From Drosophila miranda (Eukaryota > Arthropoda > Insecta > Diptera > Drosophilidae), in assembly GCF_003369915.1 (NCBI RefSeq), contig NW_022881614.1, positions 26,452,336 through 26,516,335 on the forward strand: a stretch of 64,000 nt of DNA. The letters run 5' to 3'. Position numbers and translations under genes: made by a program. Below are positions 10,453 through 21,449 of the stretch, in pieces (the first letter of the stretch is position 1; every line of letters begins with the position of its first letter). Below the pieces are notes generated by a model, which was not told the DNA's origin, made no database searches, and was given only the letters and a program-made list of their open reading frames with translations.

Positions 10453-11575
10453 ACGAGGGGGAACGTTGTGAGTTGCTGCGGACACCGCAACTCTACAGTT
10501 ATACCCGATACTAAGTCAGTATGGCTCTCCTCCGGCAGACGCTGCTAATATTAAACGACACGACAAAGAGTGCGTGCGAGAGAGACAGAAAATCAGTCTG
10601 AGCGTGACGTTGGGCGCTGCGTAGCCACTGCAAATTGATTTGTTCCTTTTGGCTATAAAAATTATCTGATCTGGTCCAGATTCAGCAATCTGATAGATAT
10701 GGTCGTTATCTATGATTCTGCGTTTTTAGTTTTCTCGAATCTGCAATATTGTGGATGCAACAGATTTTCGTCCTTTGTGGGGGCGGAAGGGGGTGGGGCG
10801 AAATTCTGAGATAAACGTTTTATAGTGAGATCTAACAGAAGTGCGGATACCAAATTTGGTTACTCTAGCCTTAATAGTCTCTGAGATTTGTGGATGCCCC
10901 AGATTTTCGTCCTTTGCGGAGGCGGAAGGGGGTGTGGCGAAATTTGGACACGAAACGGTGAAGGTCCGATATCACAGGAGTGTGGATACCAAATTTGGTT
11001 GCTCTGGCTCTTATAGAATCTGAGATCCTTGAACTCATATTTTGCAATTGGCAAAACCGACCATGAAACCTGTGTGTTAGAGAGAGACAGAGCGAGAAAG
11101 AATGAAATTGTTTTCTTGATTCTGGCTACAATAATTATACGATCTGGTTGAGATCTCACATTCTAAAACATATAGTCATCCTCTACGATTCTGCGTTTTT
11201 GGTTTTATCGTATCTTTAAAAATGTGGATGCCACAGATTTTCGTCCTTTGTGGGAGCGGAAGTGGGCGGGGCGAAGTTTTGAAATATTTTTGTAGCAGTG
11301 ACATATCCCAGAAGTCGGGATCCAAAACATCGTTACTCTAGCTCTTATAGTCTTTGAGCACTAGGCGCTGAAGGGGACAGACAGACGGACGGACGGACGG
11401 ACGGACAGACGGACAGACGGACAGACAGACATGGCTCAATCGACTCGGCTATTGATGCTGATCAAGAATATATATACTTTATGGGGTCGGAAACGATTCC
11501 TTCTGGACGTTACACACATCCACTTTTACCACAAATCTAATATACCCCAATACTCATTTTGAGTATCGGGTATAA
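10453..11575 (-). mobile_element. DINE-1-like element, minus orientation, cassette 1 only
   Basis: Complete inverted copy, from aacgagggggaacg to gtatcgggtata. Cassettes 2 and 3 lack it: there gcagaac-aaaaataattac is continuous. The insertion is therefore younger than the amplification (or was lost from the others) and marks the empty site precisely, at an A/T-rich position as expected for Helentron-like insertion. Confidence 0.9.
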
Positions 11576-12169
11576 TAATTACAAACGTCTGCTAACTACA
11601 ACTATGGCTTGCAACGAGTATTATTCGCGATCGAAAAATGTCTGTACAGGCTAGGGGTGGGGTGTAAATGTTGGCTACAAATATATACCATTATATATAC
11701 AAAGCAACAACTTATGTCGTAGAAACTAGGAATTGCTAACCAGTTTGTGTAAAGCCACCAAACTGTGCCACAAGCTCGGCGGCCCTAGAGGCCCAGATTG
11801 ATGTGATCTGAAAAATACAAGTCGACGTCGCTCGGTTGTTTGTCAATGAGTCGAATCAATGCCTCAGCCTCTAATCTAATCTAATCTACACTGGCATGCC
11901 ACGCTGCACGTCAAAGACTGTAGTGTGTCTAAACGCAGCTATTAACTGAATTCCCTTAAAGCTTAAAGGGAAGGGGGGTGTGCGCTATGCCTATGCATGA
12001 GGGTGGAGTCGAGTCTGTTCTTTTTTACAGCATTAAGTCTATGCTTACGTAGTGACTAAGGGTTTAGCTAATAATACTACTACCAGACGTCCCAGTCACC
12101 AGCTCCGTCTACGTTTGCAGTCCGCTGAGTTACTCAAAAGTACAAAATAATGAACTTAACTAGTTGCTG
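11576..12169. other. 3' flank of GlcT copy 1
   Basis: Conserved non-coding sequence just after the glucosyltransferase stop. It contains a taatc triplet repeat near 11873-11893 and a GC-rich stretch. No open frame of interest. Confidence 0.4.
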
Positions 12170-13489
12170 CTACGACACCAGCAGACGGTGCTTCGCTTCT
12201 GTACAGAATGTGGCCGCTGGCGTGACCTCCGCCACCGCTTGACCCGAATCCGTCGGTAACGTCGGCGCCGGCTGTGGCTGCAGCGGTGCGGTTTGACAAT
12301 CGGCGGGTGTGTTCAGCTCGTAGGCCATGCCACCCCAGTGAAGCTTGAAGGTGCGAGTCCGCCAACGTATCGCCGGGTCCCAGAGCGCGTGCAGGAACAG
12401 ATAGGGCCCCGTCAGCTCCCTGAACAGCCAGCCAATGACAAACTCGAACTTGTGGAACGGCATTGAGCCGTGATGGACTATGGAGAGCAGCAGCCAGTCG
12501 GACAGCAACCAGCAGAGTATGTGCACCATGTAGAACACCAGAGGTTCCCAGTTGAACAGAACCGAGGCTGACCAGGCCGCGAAGGCCCCCAGAATCATGC
12601 ACTCGGAGAGCGGCTCCAGAAGGATGGTCGTGGGCACCATGGCCACGCGCAGCTTAGCCCATCGTATGAGCCGCGCCTGAAAGCTGCCGACGTCGCACAG
12701 TCCGCTGTTCTGCAGAGCGGGCTGATTGGAGATTCTCATTTTCCATCCCAGCTTCGTTACGCCTTTGGCGATAAAGAAGTCCTCGGCAAGGTAGCAGCCA
12801 AAGGCCCTTAGGCCGCCCAGCTGATCGATGACTGCTTTCCGCAGAAGACACGACATTCCCGTGTGGCAGTTTATGCCAAGAACATCGGCCGATAGGTAGA
12901 TTCTGCTCTGGACGGTGCCGAAGAAGACCTTCTCGAAAATGGTGGCAAATCCCTCCCGGTCGCAGGTGAACGGCATCTGATGGACCAGGGCGTGCTTCTC
13001 GGACATGTTTTGGACCATGTCCAGCAGCGTGTCGTTCTTCATTTTGATGCCACTGTCGGAGATCATAACGAAATCGAATTTTGCCGCCATGTAGCCGGGA
13101 TGGATGTTGTTGATTTTCGGATTAACGCCCACATCAGACCCGCCCACAAAGAGCCGGGCGTCTATCCGGGGATACTTTTCCAGCAGGCCCTCGACCAGCT
13201 TTATGGCCGGATCGTCCTTGTCCTCCACACAGAAAAGCAGCTCGTACACAGGATAATCCATCGTGAAGAAGGTCTCTAGGTTGTGCTGCAAGTTCGGATC
13301 CACGCCCATCAGCGGTTTAAGGATGGAGACACCCGGCAGTGGCGACGACTCTGGCGGCAGCTTGCACGACTTCTTGTGCAGCTTGTACTTCCCGTAGCAA
13401 ATGGCTATCAGATGGACCATCCAGGTGCCAAACCAGAAAATCATGAAAAACGCTGCGAAGCCGTACAGTGGCACAGGTAGGTGTGACAT
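12170..13489 (-). CDS. GlcT: Ceramide glucosyltransferase, copy 1
   Basis: This 439-residue GT21-family enzyme transfers glucose from UDP-glucose to ceramide, making glucosylceramide at the ER/Golgi membrane. It has an N-terminal membrane anchor (about residues 5-32), then the family's D1,D2,D3,(Q/R)xxRW signature: VEDKDDP (88-94), SDSGIKM (144-150), AEDFF (235-239) and QARLIRW (271-277). C-terminal membrane-associated helices span about 285-340. The tail (400-439) is Pro/Thr-rich and probably lineage-specific. The frame is a single exon with an ATG directly followed by the conserved anchor. A Motif 1 box lies about 235 bp upstream. The protein differs from copy 2 at one residue (V419 versus G). 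All catalytic residues are present, so this copy looks functional. Confidence 0.95.
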   Translation of the reverse strand: MSHLPVPLYGFAAFFMIFWFGTWMVHLIAICYGKYKLHKKSCKLPPESSPLPGVSILKPLMGVDPNLQHNLETFFTMDYPVYELLFCVEDKDDPAIKLVEGLLEKYPRIDARLFVGGSDVGVNPKINNIHPGYMAAKFDFVMISDSGIKMKNDTLLDMVQNMSEKHALVHQMPFTCDREGFATIFEKVFFGTVQSRIYLSADVLGINCHTGMSCLLRKAVIDQLGGLRAFGCYLAEDFFIAKGVTKLGWKMRISNQPALQNSGLCDVGSFQARLIRWAKLRVAMVPTTILLEPLSECMILGAFAAWSASVLFNWEPLVFYMVHILCWLLSDWLLLSIVHHGSMPFHKFEFVIGWLFRELTGPYLFLHALWDPAIRWRTRTFKLHWGGMAYELNTPADCQTAPLQPQPAPTLPTDSGQAVAEVTPAATFCTEAKHRLLVS

Positions 13490-13722
13490 CGCCCTGTCTC
13501 TGTGGGCGTGAGTGTGCTGTGGTGTGAGTGGAGCTCCCTGTCTCGTTGTTCGTCTCGCGGTGTGGTGTGTCGCTGGCTGGGTGGGCGTGGACTGCGCGGC
13601 GCGGCTGCTCTGCTACAGATTTACTTGGTATGCATTGGTTGCGGTTTGTCAAGCGTCGCTTTTGCTAAAGGTTTTCCCGTTTTTCAGTTTTATCGCGCTC
13701 GACGGTTTGCGTACTTCTTGCT

Positions 13723-13732
13723 CAGTGTGACC
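13723..13732 (-). promoter_or_regulatory. Motif 1 (M1BP-type) core-promoter box of GlcT copy 1
   Basis: cagtgtgacc is the reverse complement of GGTCACACTG, the Drosophila Motif 1 element of housekeeping promoters. It lies upstream of GlcT on the correct strand and beside Motif 6-like atatacc boxes. It is preserved in the other two cassettes. Confidence 0.65.
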
Positions 13733-13760
13733 GCGGATTTAGCGATAAAACATACCGTCC

Positions 13761-13995
13761 GACCCTCAAAAATATACCAAAGATACCGCCTCGTGTTAAA
13801 AACATACCGTAAATATACTGTCGAATTCAAGTTCTACGATAAATATTCGTCGTTTTTGATATTCGTTGAATATTACTAGCTAGATCAAACATTTAGCCAT
13901 GCCCACATAATTTTATCCAATTAATTAACATATTTTCTACTTTTTTTGGATAGCCTAAATACTTGCTTTTATTGGATTTTGCCTAAAAAGCGGCT
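13761..13995 (+). repeat. Left arm of an inverted repeat around the repeat-protein gene, cassette 1
   Basis: This segment begins gaccctc and includes aaatatacc boxes, gaatattactagctag, tgcccacataat and acttgcttttattggatttt. Its inverted counterpart is at 17012-17254. Together they bracket about 3.0 kb holding the secreted repeat-protein gene. It is the same dispersed repeat family as 15-320. Confidence 0.7.
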
Positions 13996-15311
13996 TTAGC
14001 GAAAAAGGTCAAACAAAAAAAAAAACCTAAAAGAGCTGTCGTTCCTTGATAGACAAATTCTGAAATTCATGAAAATTCATTAATTTAATGAATGAGCCAC
14101 TCCGCAGCTGGCTCTAGTAACAATATCGAGTAATTAATTAGTGATTGACTAACTGAAACTTCCCACAAAATGAGTGAACACTCCTGCGGTAGTAATTCTC
14201 CCGCGAAAATAAGTGCATGATGCCAAAGTGAGAACGTCTCGTACAACTTTTTTCGGTATAAGCCTAGCACTCAGATCCGAAAAAATGCAGATCCAAAATC
14301 AACCTTGATATTTGTATGAAAAAGAATTAGAAATTTCTTCTAGCAAAATGTTTCTGCTTCGGCTGTTCGCCGAGGGATGATCTAAAACGTGATCAAGCAG
14401 CCTATGGCATTGTTGAGCTACTGAGCTTAGATAGATCGCGAAATATTTTTTGTAAATGTGTAAATAGTGCAAACGATGATTTGTTTCATATTTTTATTTT
14501 TATCTAGAATTTTTCAAAAGTTGCTGTGATCTAGTTGTCATAGAATAGTTGGTTCTGGCGCTTTGGATACTGGGGTATTTGATATTCATTTCTCTGATAG
14601 CGACTTAACGCGCATATTTAACATATTTTCTACTTTTTTTGGATAGCCTAAATACTTGCTTTTATTGGATTTTGCCTAAAAAGCGGCTTTAGCGAAAAAG
14701 GTCAAACAAAAAAAAAAACCTAAAAGAGCTGTCGTTCCTTGATAGACAAATTCTGAAATTCATGAAAATTCATTAATTTAATGAATGAGCCACTCCGCAG
14801 CTGGCTCTAGTAACAATATCGAGTAATTAATTAGTGATTGACTAACTGAAACTTCCCACAAAATGAGTGAACACTCCTGCGGTAGTAATTCTCCCGCGAA
14901 AATAAGTGCATGATGCCAAAGTGAGAACGTCTCGTACAACTTTTTTCGATATAAGCCTAGCACTCAGATCCGAAAAAATGCAGATCCAAAATCAACCTTG
15001 ATATTTGTATGAAAAAGAATTAGAAATTTCTTCTAGCAAAATGTTTCTGCTTCGGCTGTTCGCCGAGCAGTGATCTAAAAAGTGATCAAGCAGCCTATGG
15101 CATTGTTGAGCTACTGAGCTTAGATAGATCGCGAAATATTTTTTGTAAATGTGTAAATAGTGCAAACGATGATTTGTTTCATATTTTTATTTTTATCTAG
15201 AATTTTTCAAAAGTTGCTGTGATCTAGTTGTCATAGAATAGTTGGTTCTGGCGCTTTGGATACTGGGGTATTTGATATTCATTTCTCTGATAGCGACTTA
15301 ACGCGCATTCC
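13926..15311 (+). repeat. 693-bp direct duplication (13926-14618 and 14619-15311)
   Basis: Two head-to-tail copies offset by exactly 693 bp, with only a few differences (for example cggtataag versus cgatataag). The unit runs from the arm repeat into the last codons of the repeat-protein gene, so a duplicate of that gene's 3' end (about 14533-14615) is stranded downstream. Cassettes 2 and 3 have a single copy, so this arose in cassette 1. Confidence 0.9.
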
Positions 15312-16690
15312 AAATATGCAAGGACCGTTGTTTTCTTATTATTAAAGCGGTGGCAGTCTACGTCAAGAACTGCTTGGCGATGCCATTGTTTTAGGTCCAT
15401 GCGTCTGTAAGTGAAGGCTTTCCGGTAGATATGGTACTGAATCCAAGTCCAGGACGCCATCCTACGTGGCATGCCGTATTTTTGCATAAATATGGTCGAC
15501 TTGCACACGCTGGCAAGCTTGGCCTCGTCAGGATAGTAGTTTACGATTGGCGACGACGCCAAGTGTAAACGGGGCATTCTGCTTAGCTGCCCGGCAGCGA
15601 GACGCGTGTCCCTCCACACATCCCCGTAGGTGACAGCCCAAGGGTTTGCGATCCGCCTGCCGTGGATGTTTACTATTCCGCGCGCTAGTGGTATGGTGAG
15701 CTCCTTGTGCCGTTCACTCGTTCCCGATGTCCTTGTACGAGGGGAAAGATGCTTTTTAGCTTGTCGTTGCATAGCGCTGGTCTTTCGCTGGTTACGGTCG
15801 CCACTACTGTCCACTGTCGTTGGATTTTCCCTAACTAGGTGAAAGAGTCTCATGGGCATTTCGGACCAAGAGCCAAATTCCCGAGTCTGTCCACGGTCCG
15901 TGCTATCCTCGGGTCTATTTGGTCCCTGAAACTCAAGGTGAGGTTCCTTGAGCGATTCGTGGGAGTCAGGATGACGGTGCGAACTTTGAGCCGGCGCCTC
16001 TTGTATTGCATGGTGGTGGATCACCTGGGAGCCCAATTCCCGTGACTGCCCATGGTCCGTGTTATCCTCGGGTCTATTTTTCCCCTGAAACTCAAGTTGG
16101 GGATCCTTGAGCGATTCCTGGGAGTCTGGATGACGGTGCGAACTTTAAGCCGGTACCTCTTGTATCGCATGATGGTGGATCACCTGGGAGGCCAATTCCC
16201 GTGACTGCCCATGGTCCGTGCTATCCTTGGGTCTATTTGGCCCCTGAAACTCGAGGTGGGGATCCTTGAGCGATTCGTGGGAGTCTGGATGACGGTGCGA
16301 ACTTTGAGCCGGCGCCTCTTGTATTGCATGGTGGTGGATCACCTGGGAGCCCAATTCCCGTGACTGTCCATGTTCCGTGTTTTCCTCTGGTCTATTTGGC
16401 CCCTGAAACTCAAGGTGGGGATCCTTGAGCGATTCGGGGGAGTCTGGATGACGGTGCGAACTTTGAGCCGGCGCCTCTTGTATCGCATGATGGTGGATCA
16501 CCTGGGAGCCCAATTCGTGCGAACGGTGGGCCGGCGCTGCTTGAAGCGCATGTTGGTGAATCTCCTGGGATTGTTCCAGTTGGGCAGTGTTAGGTTGCAT
16601 GGAGAAATGATATAAGCAACCCCCGGTACTTACCAAAAACAGGAGACAGAATATGCACAAATGGACAGACGAAAATCGTATCGGCCTCAT
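15224..16690 (-). pseudogene. Secreted histidine-rich 53-residue-repeat protein, copy 1 (nonsense-mutated)
   Basis: Same gene as the open frames in cassettes 2 and 3, here with four repeat units. One in-frame TAA (minus strand, + coordinates 16145-16147) replaces the CAA codon that other units have in APAQSSHRH. Upstream of it are the signal-peptide-like start (MRPIRFSSVHLCIFCLLFL) and about 2.5 repeats. Downstream the same frame stays open to the normal stop, through a 211-residue unique C-terminal domain. Nothing else is broken, so the lesion is recent. Translation would give a truncated protein of about 180 residues (fewer if the 69-bp intron is removed). The family is not recognised. Confidence 0.8.
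15860..16495 (-). repeat. Coding minisatellite, 4 x 159 bp
   Basis: Four in-frame 159-bp units encode 53 residues each. The unit core reads HHHAIQEAPAQSSHRHPDS, followed by a SLKDPHLEFQGPNRP block and a GQSRELGSQVI block. The last unit degenerates into the unique C-terminal domain. Confidence 0.9.
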
Positions 16691-17011
16691 TTTACGAGAT
16701 AATTAACCGTAAGTTTTAAATACTACGAATTTTGTATTTAACTTTTGATTTTAATAGCAATAAAATACACTATTTCGAGTCTGTACTCAATACTACTGGA
16801 TAGTATGAAGTAAATGGAAGAACATTCTAAGCAAAGATAAAAAGTTATAAATTATTATTTCGCTATGAGCATTGCTAAGGACATTTTCAACTAAGAATTT
16901 TCCTACGGGGAGCGAGTGCCACCATTTTGCCACGGACAAACGTCCGTTCACAGTTTTAGACTCTCTGAACCACTGCAGCCGACGACAACACACTAAAAAA
17001 CGGCTGTTTCC
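16691..17011. other. 5' flank of the repeat-protein gene, cassette 1
   Basis: AT-rich sequence between the repeat-protein start codon and the right inverted arm. It is conserved in all cassettes and presumably contains this gene's promoter. I see no TATA box or Motif 1 that I can defend. Confidence 0.35.
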
Positions 17012-17254
17012 GATAAAAACTTTTTTTTAAACAAAATCCAATAAAAGCAAGCATTGAAAAGAAGCCAGTAAAGTAGAAAATTGATTCATTAATCGGATCA
17101 TATTATGTGGGCAGAGCTGAGGGTTCTATCTAGCTAGTAATATTCGACGGAATATCAAAAACGAGGAAAATGTATAATAGAACTTGAATTCGTCAGTATA
17201 TTTACGGTTTATTTTGAAAATGAGACGGTATATTTTGGTATATTTCTGAGGGTC
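17012..17254 (-). repeat. Right arm of the inverted repeat, cassette 1
   Basis: Reverse-oriented relative of 13761-13995, ending gagggtc. It carries Motif 6-like boxes (ggtatatttt, ggtatattt) close to its outer edge, about 125 bp before the first ATG of the ARMT1-like gene. It may therefore act as that gene's promoter. Confidence 0.7.
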
Positions 17255-17378
17255 GATAAACTACATCTTCTCAGCTGATTTTCTCAGCTAAAAAACATTT
17301 GGAATTTCACCAAAAAATCAACTGAAATGCTGTACTGGTTGCACAAAAATTCTCTGTAAAGTAACTTGTAGTGTCATT

Positions 17379-19031
17379 ATGGAGTCTGCGTCGCTTGTAC
17401 GGTATGGTAGCCGAAGACAAAGTCCCATTCGGAACGAACAGATGATGGCAGTAATATCGTCTCCAGAATCTTCAAAACAGAATTCGATGCCAAATATAAG
17501 ATATACGACATGCGAACGCCGCTGAATGCCTTCATGTGTGGGCAGTATAAGCGCAGCGGCGCATACAATACTCTAAGGAATCCGCTTCCCGTGGTTTTGA
17601 CGAATGTGATAGACACGTTGACAAAGGATAAGAGCGAATTGGTTGCGGAATTCGGGGAGGTTTGTAATAGGATAAGAGCGTTTACCCAAATTTAATCTCT
17701 AGCACCAATTGATTTTGAACAGGCCGCACGCGAGGAACTCAAAATCATCATTGGCCTGATCTCCAGGCTGAAGTACGAGCTTCAAACTGATAAGCCGTTT
17801 TAGGGATTCGACGGCCAAGGTAAAACAGTGGGTATAGTTGCTCCTGCGGCTGTCATAACGAGACTACTTATTTCCTACAGAACCCGATCGCGCACTATGG
17901 AATAAGTTTCTCAATCTTCTGCCCGATGAAGAGCGCACCTTCTTCAGATCCTGTTGTCTCTATTCCGAGTGCTATATGCACAGAAAACTCTACTCCTTTG
18001 TGGAGAACAGCATCTTCCTAAAGCCGTACGACTACCATGTGAAGATCAAAGAGAATTCGCTGACGAGCTGCATAGATGATGTACTCTCCCTCACCAAGTA
18101 CACGCGGCGCACAGACAACAGCCTGGAAATGTTTGGAGAGCTTCTGAGGATTAGCTTGTGGAGCAACTACAACGACACGGCCAGAGATCCAGAGGCGCCG
18201 CCACTTCCGGCATTCAATATAAACGTGCTGGAAGATGTCAGCGCCGCAGATGAATTCATTCTCGCCAACCAAGTCGCGGAGATATGGCAATGCTTGGACA
18301 ACCGAAAGCGGAAAGCAAAAGAAGCCATGTCAAGTCGATTTTGTTCTGGATAACGCCGGCTATGAGTTATTCACCGACTTCATCCTGGCCGAGTTTATGA
18401 TTGAGAAGGGACTGGCCACCAAGGTGCTCTTCCATGTGAAGGCACATCCCTGGTTCATGACTGATGTGACGGCGCGAGATTTCAAATGGACGCTGGAATA
18501 CTTGAGTCAGCATTCAGATTACATCATAACCCTAATTGGCAAAAAGTTTTTGCAGTTCCTGGCTGAGGGAAAGTTTCAATTAGCTCCAATCTCACATTTG
18601 TGGACTTATCCATATCCATATTACAGGTGAATGCACTCGTGAGGATTTGCAGACCCTCACTAACGTAACTGATTTATTTCGTTTTCAGAATGCGCGACAC
18701 GGATCCTGATCTGTACAGCTCCCTGCAGCAGTCCAAGCTAATCGTTTTCAAAGGCGACCTTAACTATCGAAAGCTCCTGCAAGATGTTTGCTGGGACTCA
18801 ACCCAGGATTTAAACACATGACTGCGTGGCTTCCTGCCTAGCAATATATGCGCTGTTCGCAGGGTCAAGGCAGAGGTCATCTGCGGGCTTACCGAGGGCG
18901 TTAGTGAGACTCTGAGCAAAAAGGATCCCCACTGGATGATCTCCGGCAATTATGGCGTCATCCAGTTCGTAGATGGATCGCGAGAATTTGGCTATTTGAG
19001 CGGAAAATATACCAAAGGCTTTACAGTTTAA
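17379..19031 (+). pseudogene. ARMT1/DUF89-family metal-dependent phosphatase, copy 1 (broken)
   Basis: This is homologous to ARMT1, a DUF89 damage-control phosphatase family (human ARMT1 was also reported as a PCNA carboxyl methyltransferase). Family blocks seen: LTNVIDTLTKDKSELVAEFGE-type start, CLYSECYMHRKLY, VLDNAGYELFTDF (metal site) and FKGDLNYRKLL (metal site). Three short introns fit GT-AG: one after the FGE codon, one before the PDRALW exon and one at 18627-18688. Lesions: an in-frame TAG at 17801-17803 in exon 2, a frameshift near 18330 before VDFVLDNAG, a TGA at 18819-18821 (Cys to stop, private to this copy), and probably an N-terminal frame problem before 17510. Two of these lesions are shared with the other cassettes. 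Confidence 0.85.
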
Positions 19032-19191
19032 ATTATTTAAAAAAATTATTCACAAATATACATATATCTCTTTGAATCCCATTGAACAAGTTCGTCTGAT
19101 CTGCCACAAATGGCGATGGTCTGAGATCACCTACCAGTATTCAAGGACATACATAGGGTGTGGAAATGCATCTTTTTTTTAATTTTCGCCT

Positions 19192-20136
19192 AAAGTATAT
19201 ATATTCTTGATCAGCATCAATAGCCGAGTCGATTGAGCCATGTCTGTCTGTCCGTCTGTCCGTCCCCTTCAGCGCCTAGTGCTCAAAGACTATAAGAGCT
19301 AGAGCAACGATGTTTTGTATCCAGACTTCTGTGATATGTCAGTGCTACAAAAATATTTCAAAACTTCGCCCCGCCCACTTCCGCCCCCACAAAGGACGAA
19401 AATCTGTGGCATCCACAATTTTAAAGATATGAGAAAACCAAAAACGAAGAATCGTAGAGAATGACCATATCTTTAAGACTGCGGAATCTGAATTGGAGCG
19501 TATTATTTTTATAGCCAGCATCAAGAAAACAATTTCATTTTTTCTCGCCCTGTCTCTCTCTAACACACACGTAGCATAGGCGGCTTTGCTTAGAGTAAAA
19601 CATTAGCGCCTAGATCTCAGAGACTACAAAAGCTAGAGCAACCAAATTTGGTATCCACACTCCTAATATATCGGACCGAGACGAGTTTGTTTCAAAATTT
19701 CGCCACAGAGACTATTAAGGCTAGAGTAACCAAATTTGGTATCCGCACTTCTGTTAGATCTTACTATAAAACGTGTATCTCAAAATTTCGCCCCACCCCC
19801 TTCCGCCCACACAAAGGACGAAAATCTGTTGCATCCACAATATTGCACATTCGAGAAAACTAAAAACGCAGAATCATAGATAATGACCATATCTATCAGA
19901 TTGCTGAATCTGGATCAGATCAGATCATTTTTATAGCCAATAGGAACAAATCAATTTGCAGTGGCTACGCAGCGCCCGACGTCACGCTCAGACTGATTTT
20001 CTGTCTCTCTCGCACGCACTCTTTGTCGTGTCGTTTAATATTAGCGGCGTCTGCCGGAGGAGAGCCATACTGACTTAGTATCGGGTATAACCGTAGAGTT
20101 GCGGTGTCCGCAGCAACTCACAACGTTCCCCTCGTT
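19192..20136 (+). mobile_element. DINE-1-like element, 5'-truncated by the cassette junction
   Basis: Starts abruptly at aaagtatatat, fused to the ttttcgcct that follows the ARMT1 gene. It ends with the normal hairpin and a slightly shortened cgttcccctcgttt. It lacks about 50 bp of an internal block and has a short GTCTGTCC core. Confidence 0.9.
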
Positions 20137-21449
20137 TTATACTCGGTTTAAGTTCAACACGATAAAAGGAATATTTCCACAAGAACAATCTCCTAGGCAG
20201 CCATTATGTCATGATGCAAGCAAAACTTTTGAAATGTTCTTAAACTTGTCTCTCCAACCGTGCGTAATACTAATCTAAGTCCAGTTTGACCCTTGCTCCC
20301 CACACCCCAAAAACATAATTCCAACAACTGTACAAGATCATTTGTGAAGACCCACATTAGAACGGAGAAGAGACGATCGCGTCAAGTGTGCAGTGCGATG
20401 TTACTCTTGCGAGTAAATATGGCAAATAAGTGAGTGAGGCGGTGGTGGTGGTGGTGGTGTAGACGTGACTCAGCTCAGCTTTTCCCACATTACCAATAAT
20501 TGTGTGTTTGACAAGCGCTCTAGTGGCTGGCCCCTGACACTGTCTGAGTAATACTCATGTGCTGATAAGAGTGATCTGTTTATGCTAAGCTCCAAATGAC
20601 ATAATGATATCAGTGAGCAAACATCAATCAATCGTAACGGAGCTAGGATGCGCACGATCATGTAAATTTAATTTATTCAATGGCATTCTTTATCGGAGCT
20701 TATTTATGTACAGAAGCTGCAGTAAACAAACAAAAGACGCAACTAATAAGACTATTAATCTACAAACTATATAAATCATATCTAGGGTGGGCTTAGCTTT
20801 ACAAAATAATCAATAATTAAGATACGAAAAAGCAACAACAAAAGCAGAACAAAAATAATTACAAACGTCTGCTAACTACAACTATGGCTTGCAACGAGTA
20901 TTATTCGCGATCGCAAAATGTCTGTACAGGCTAGGGGTGGGGTGTAAATGTTGGCTACAAATATATACCATTATATATACAAAGCAACAACTTATGTCGT
21001 AGAAACTAGGAATTGCTAACCAGTTTGTGTAAAGCCACCAAACTGTGCCACAAGCTCGGCGGCCCTAGAGGCCCAGATTGATGTGATCTGAAAAACACAA
21101 GTCGACGTCGCTCGGTTGTTTGTCAATGAGTCGAATCAATGCCTCAGCCTCTAATCTAATCTAATCTACACTGGCATGCCACGCTGCACGTCAAAGACTG
21201 TAGTGTGTCTAAACGCAGCTATTAACTGAATTCCCTTAAAGCTTAAAGGGAAGGGGGGTGTGCGCTATGCCTATGCATGAGGGTGGAGTCGAGTCTGTTC
21301 TTTTTTACAGCATTAAGTCTATGCTTACGTAGTGACTAAGGGTTTAGCTAATAATACTACTACCAGACGTCCCAGTCACCAGCTCCGTCTACGTTTGCAG
21401 TCCGCTGAGTTACTCAAAAGTACAAAATAATGAACTTAACTAGTTGCTG
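20137..21449. other. GlcT copy 2 downstream flank / 3' UTR
   Basis: Equivalent to 9716-10452 plus 11576-12169 without the DINE insertion, so it preserves the uninterrupted ancestral sequence (about 20845). It contains a GGT microsatellite near 20440-20460. No gene seen. Confidence 0.4.

Larger units (their letters stand above)
8701..19191. repeat. Tandem cassette 1 (10,491 bp)
   Basis: First of three direct copies of a block running from the interior of a DINE element to a point just after the ARMT1-like gene (ttttcgcct). Contents: GlcT (-), secreted repeat-protein gene (-, nonsense-mutated, four repeats) and broken ARMT1 (+). Copy-specific changes are a 1.1-kb DINE insertion (10453-11575), a 693-bp internal duplication and an extra stop in ARMT1. 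The glucosyltransferase reading frame differs from cassette 2 at only two bases. Confidence 0.95.

Noticed and set aside
12156..12602. Long antisense and alternative frames over the GlcT genes (also 13502-13879, 12980-13279 and their cassette copies)
   Set aside because: GC-rich third positions of the real gene keep other frames open; no domains, and they are identical only because the DNA is duplicated.
14085..14270. Identical 61-codon frames at 14085 and 14778 (and in later cassettes) as a gene family
   Set aside because: They are explained by the 693-bp duplication and cassette amplification of non-coding DNA.
18235..18630. Independent gene starting at ATG 18235 (and equivalents)
   Set aside because: It is the downstream frame of the frameshifted ARMT1 gene; the conserved family sequence begins only at VDFVLDNAG, and upstream residues are out-of-frame reading.
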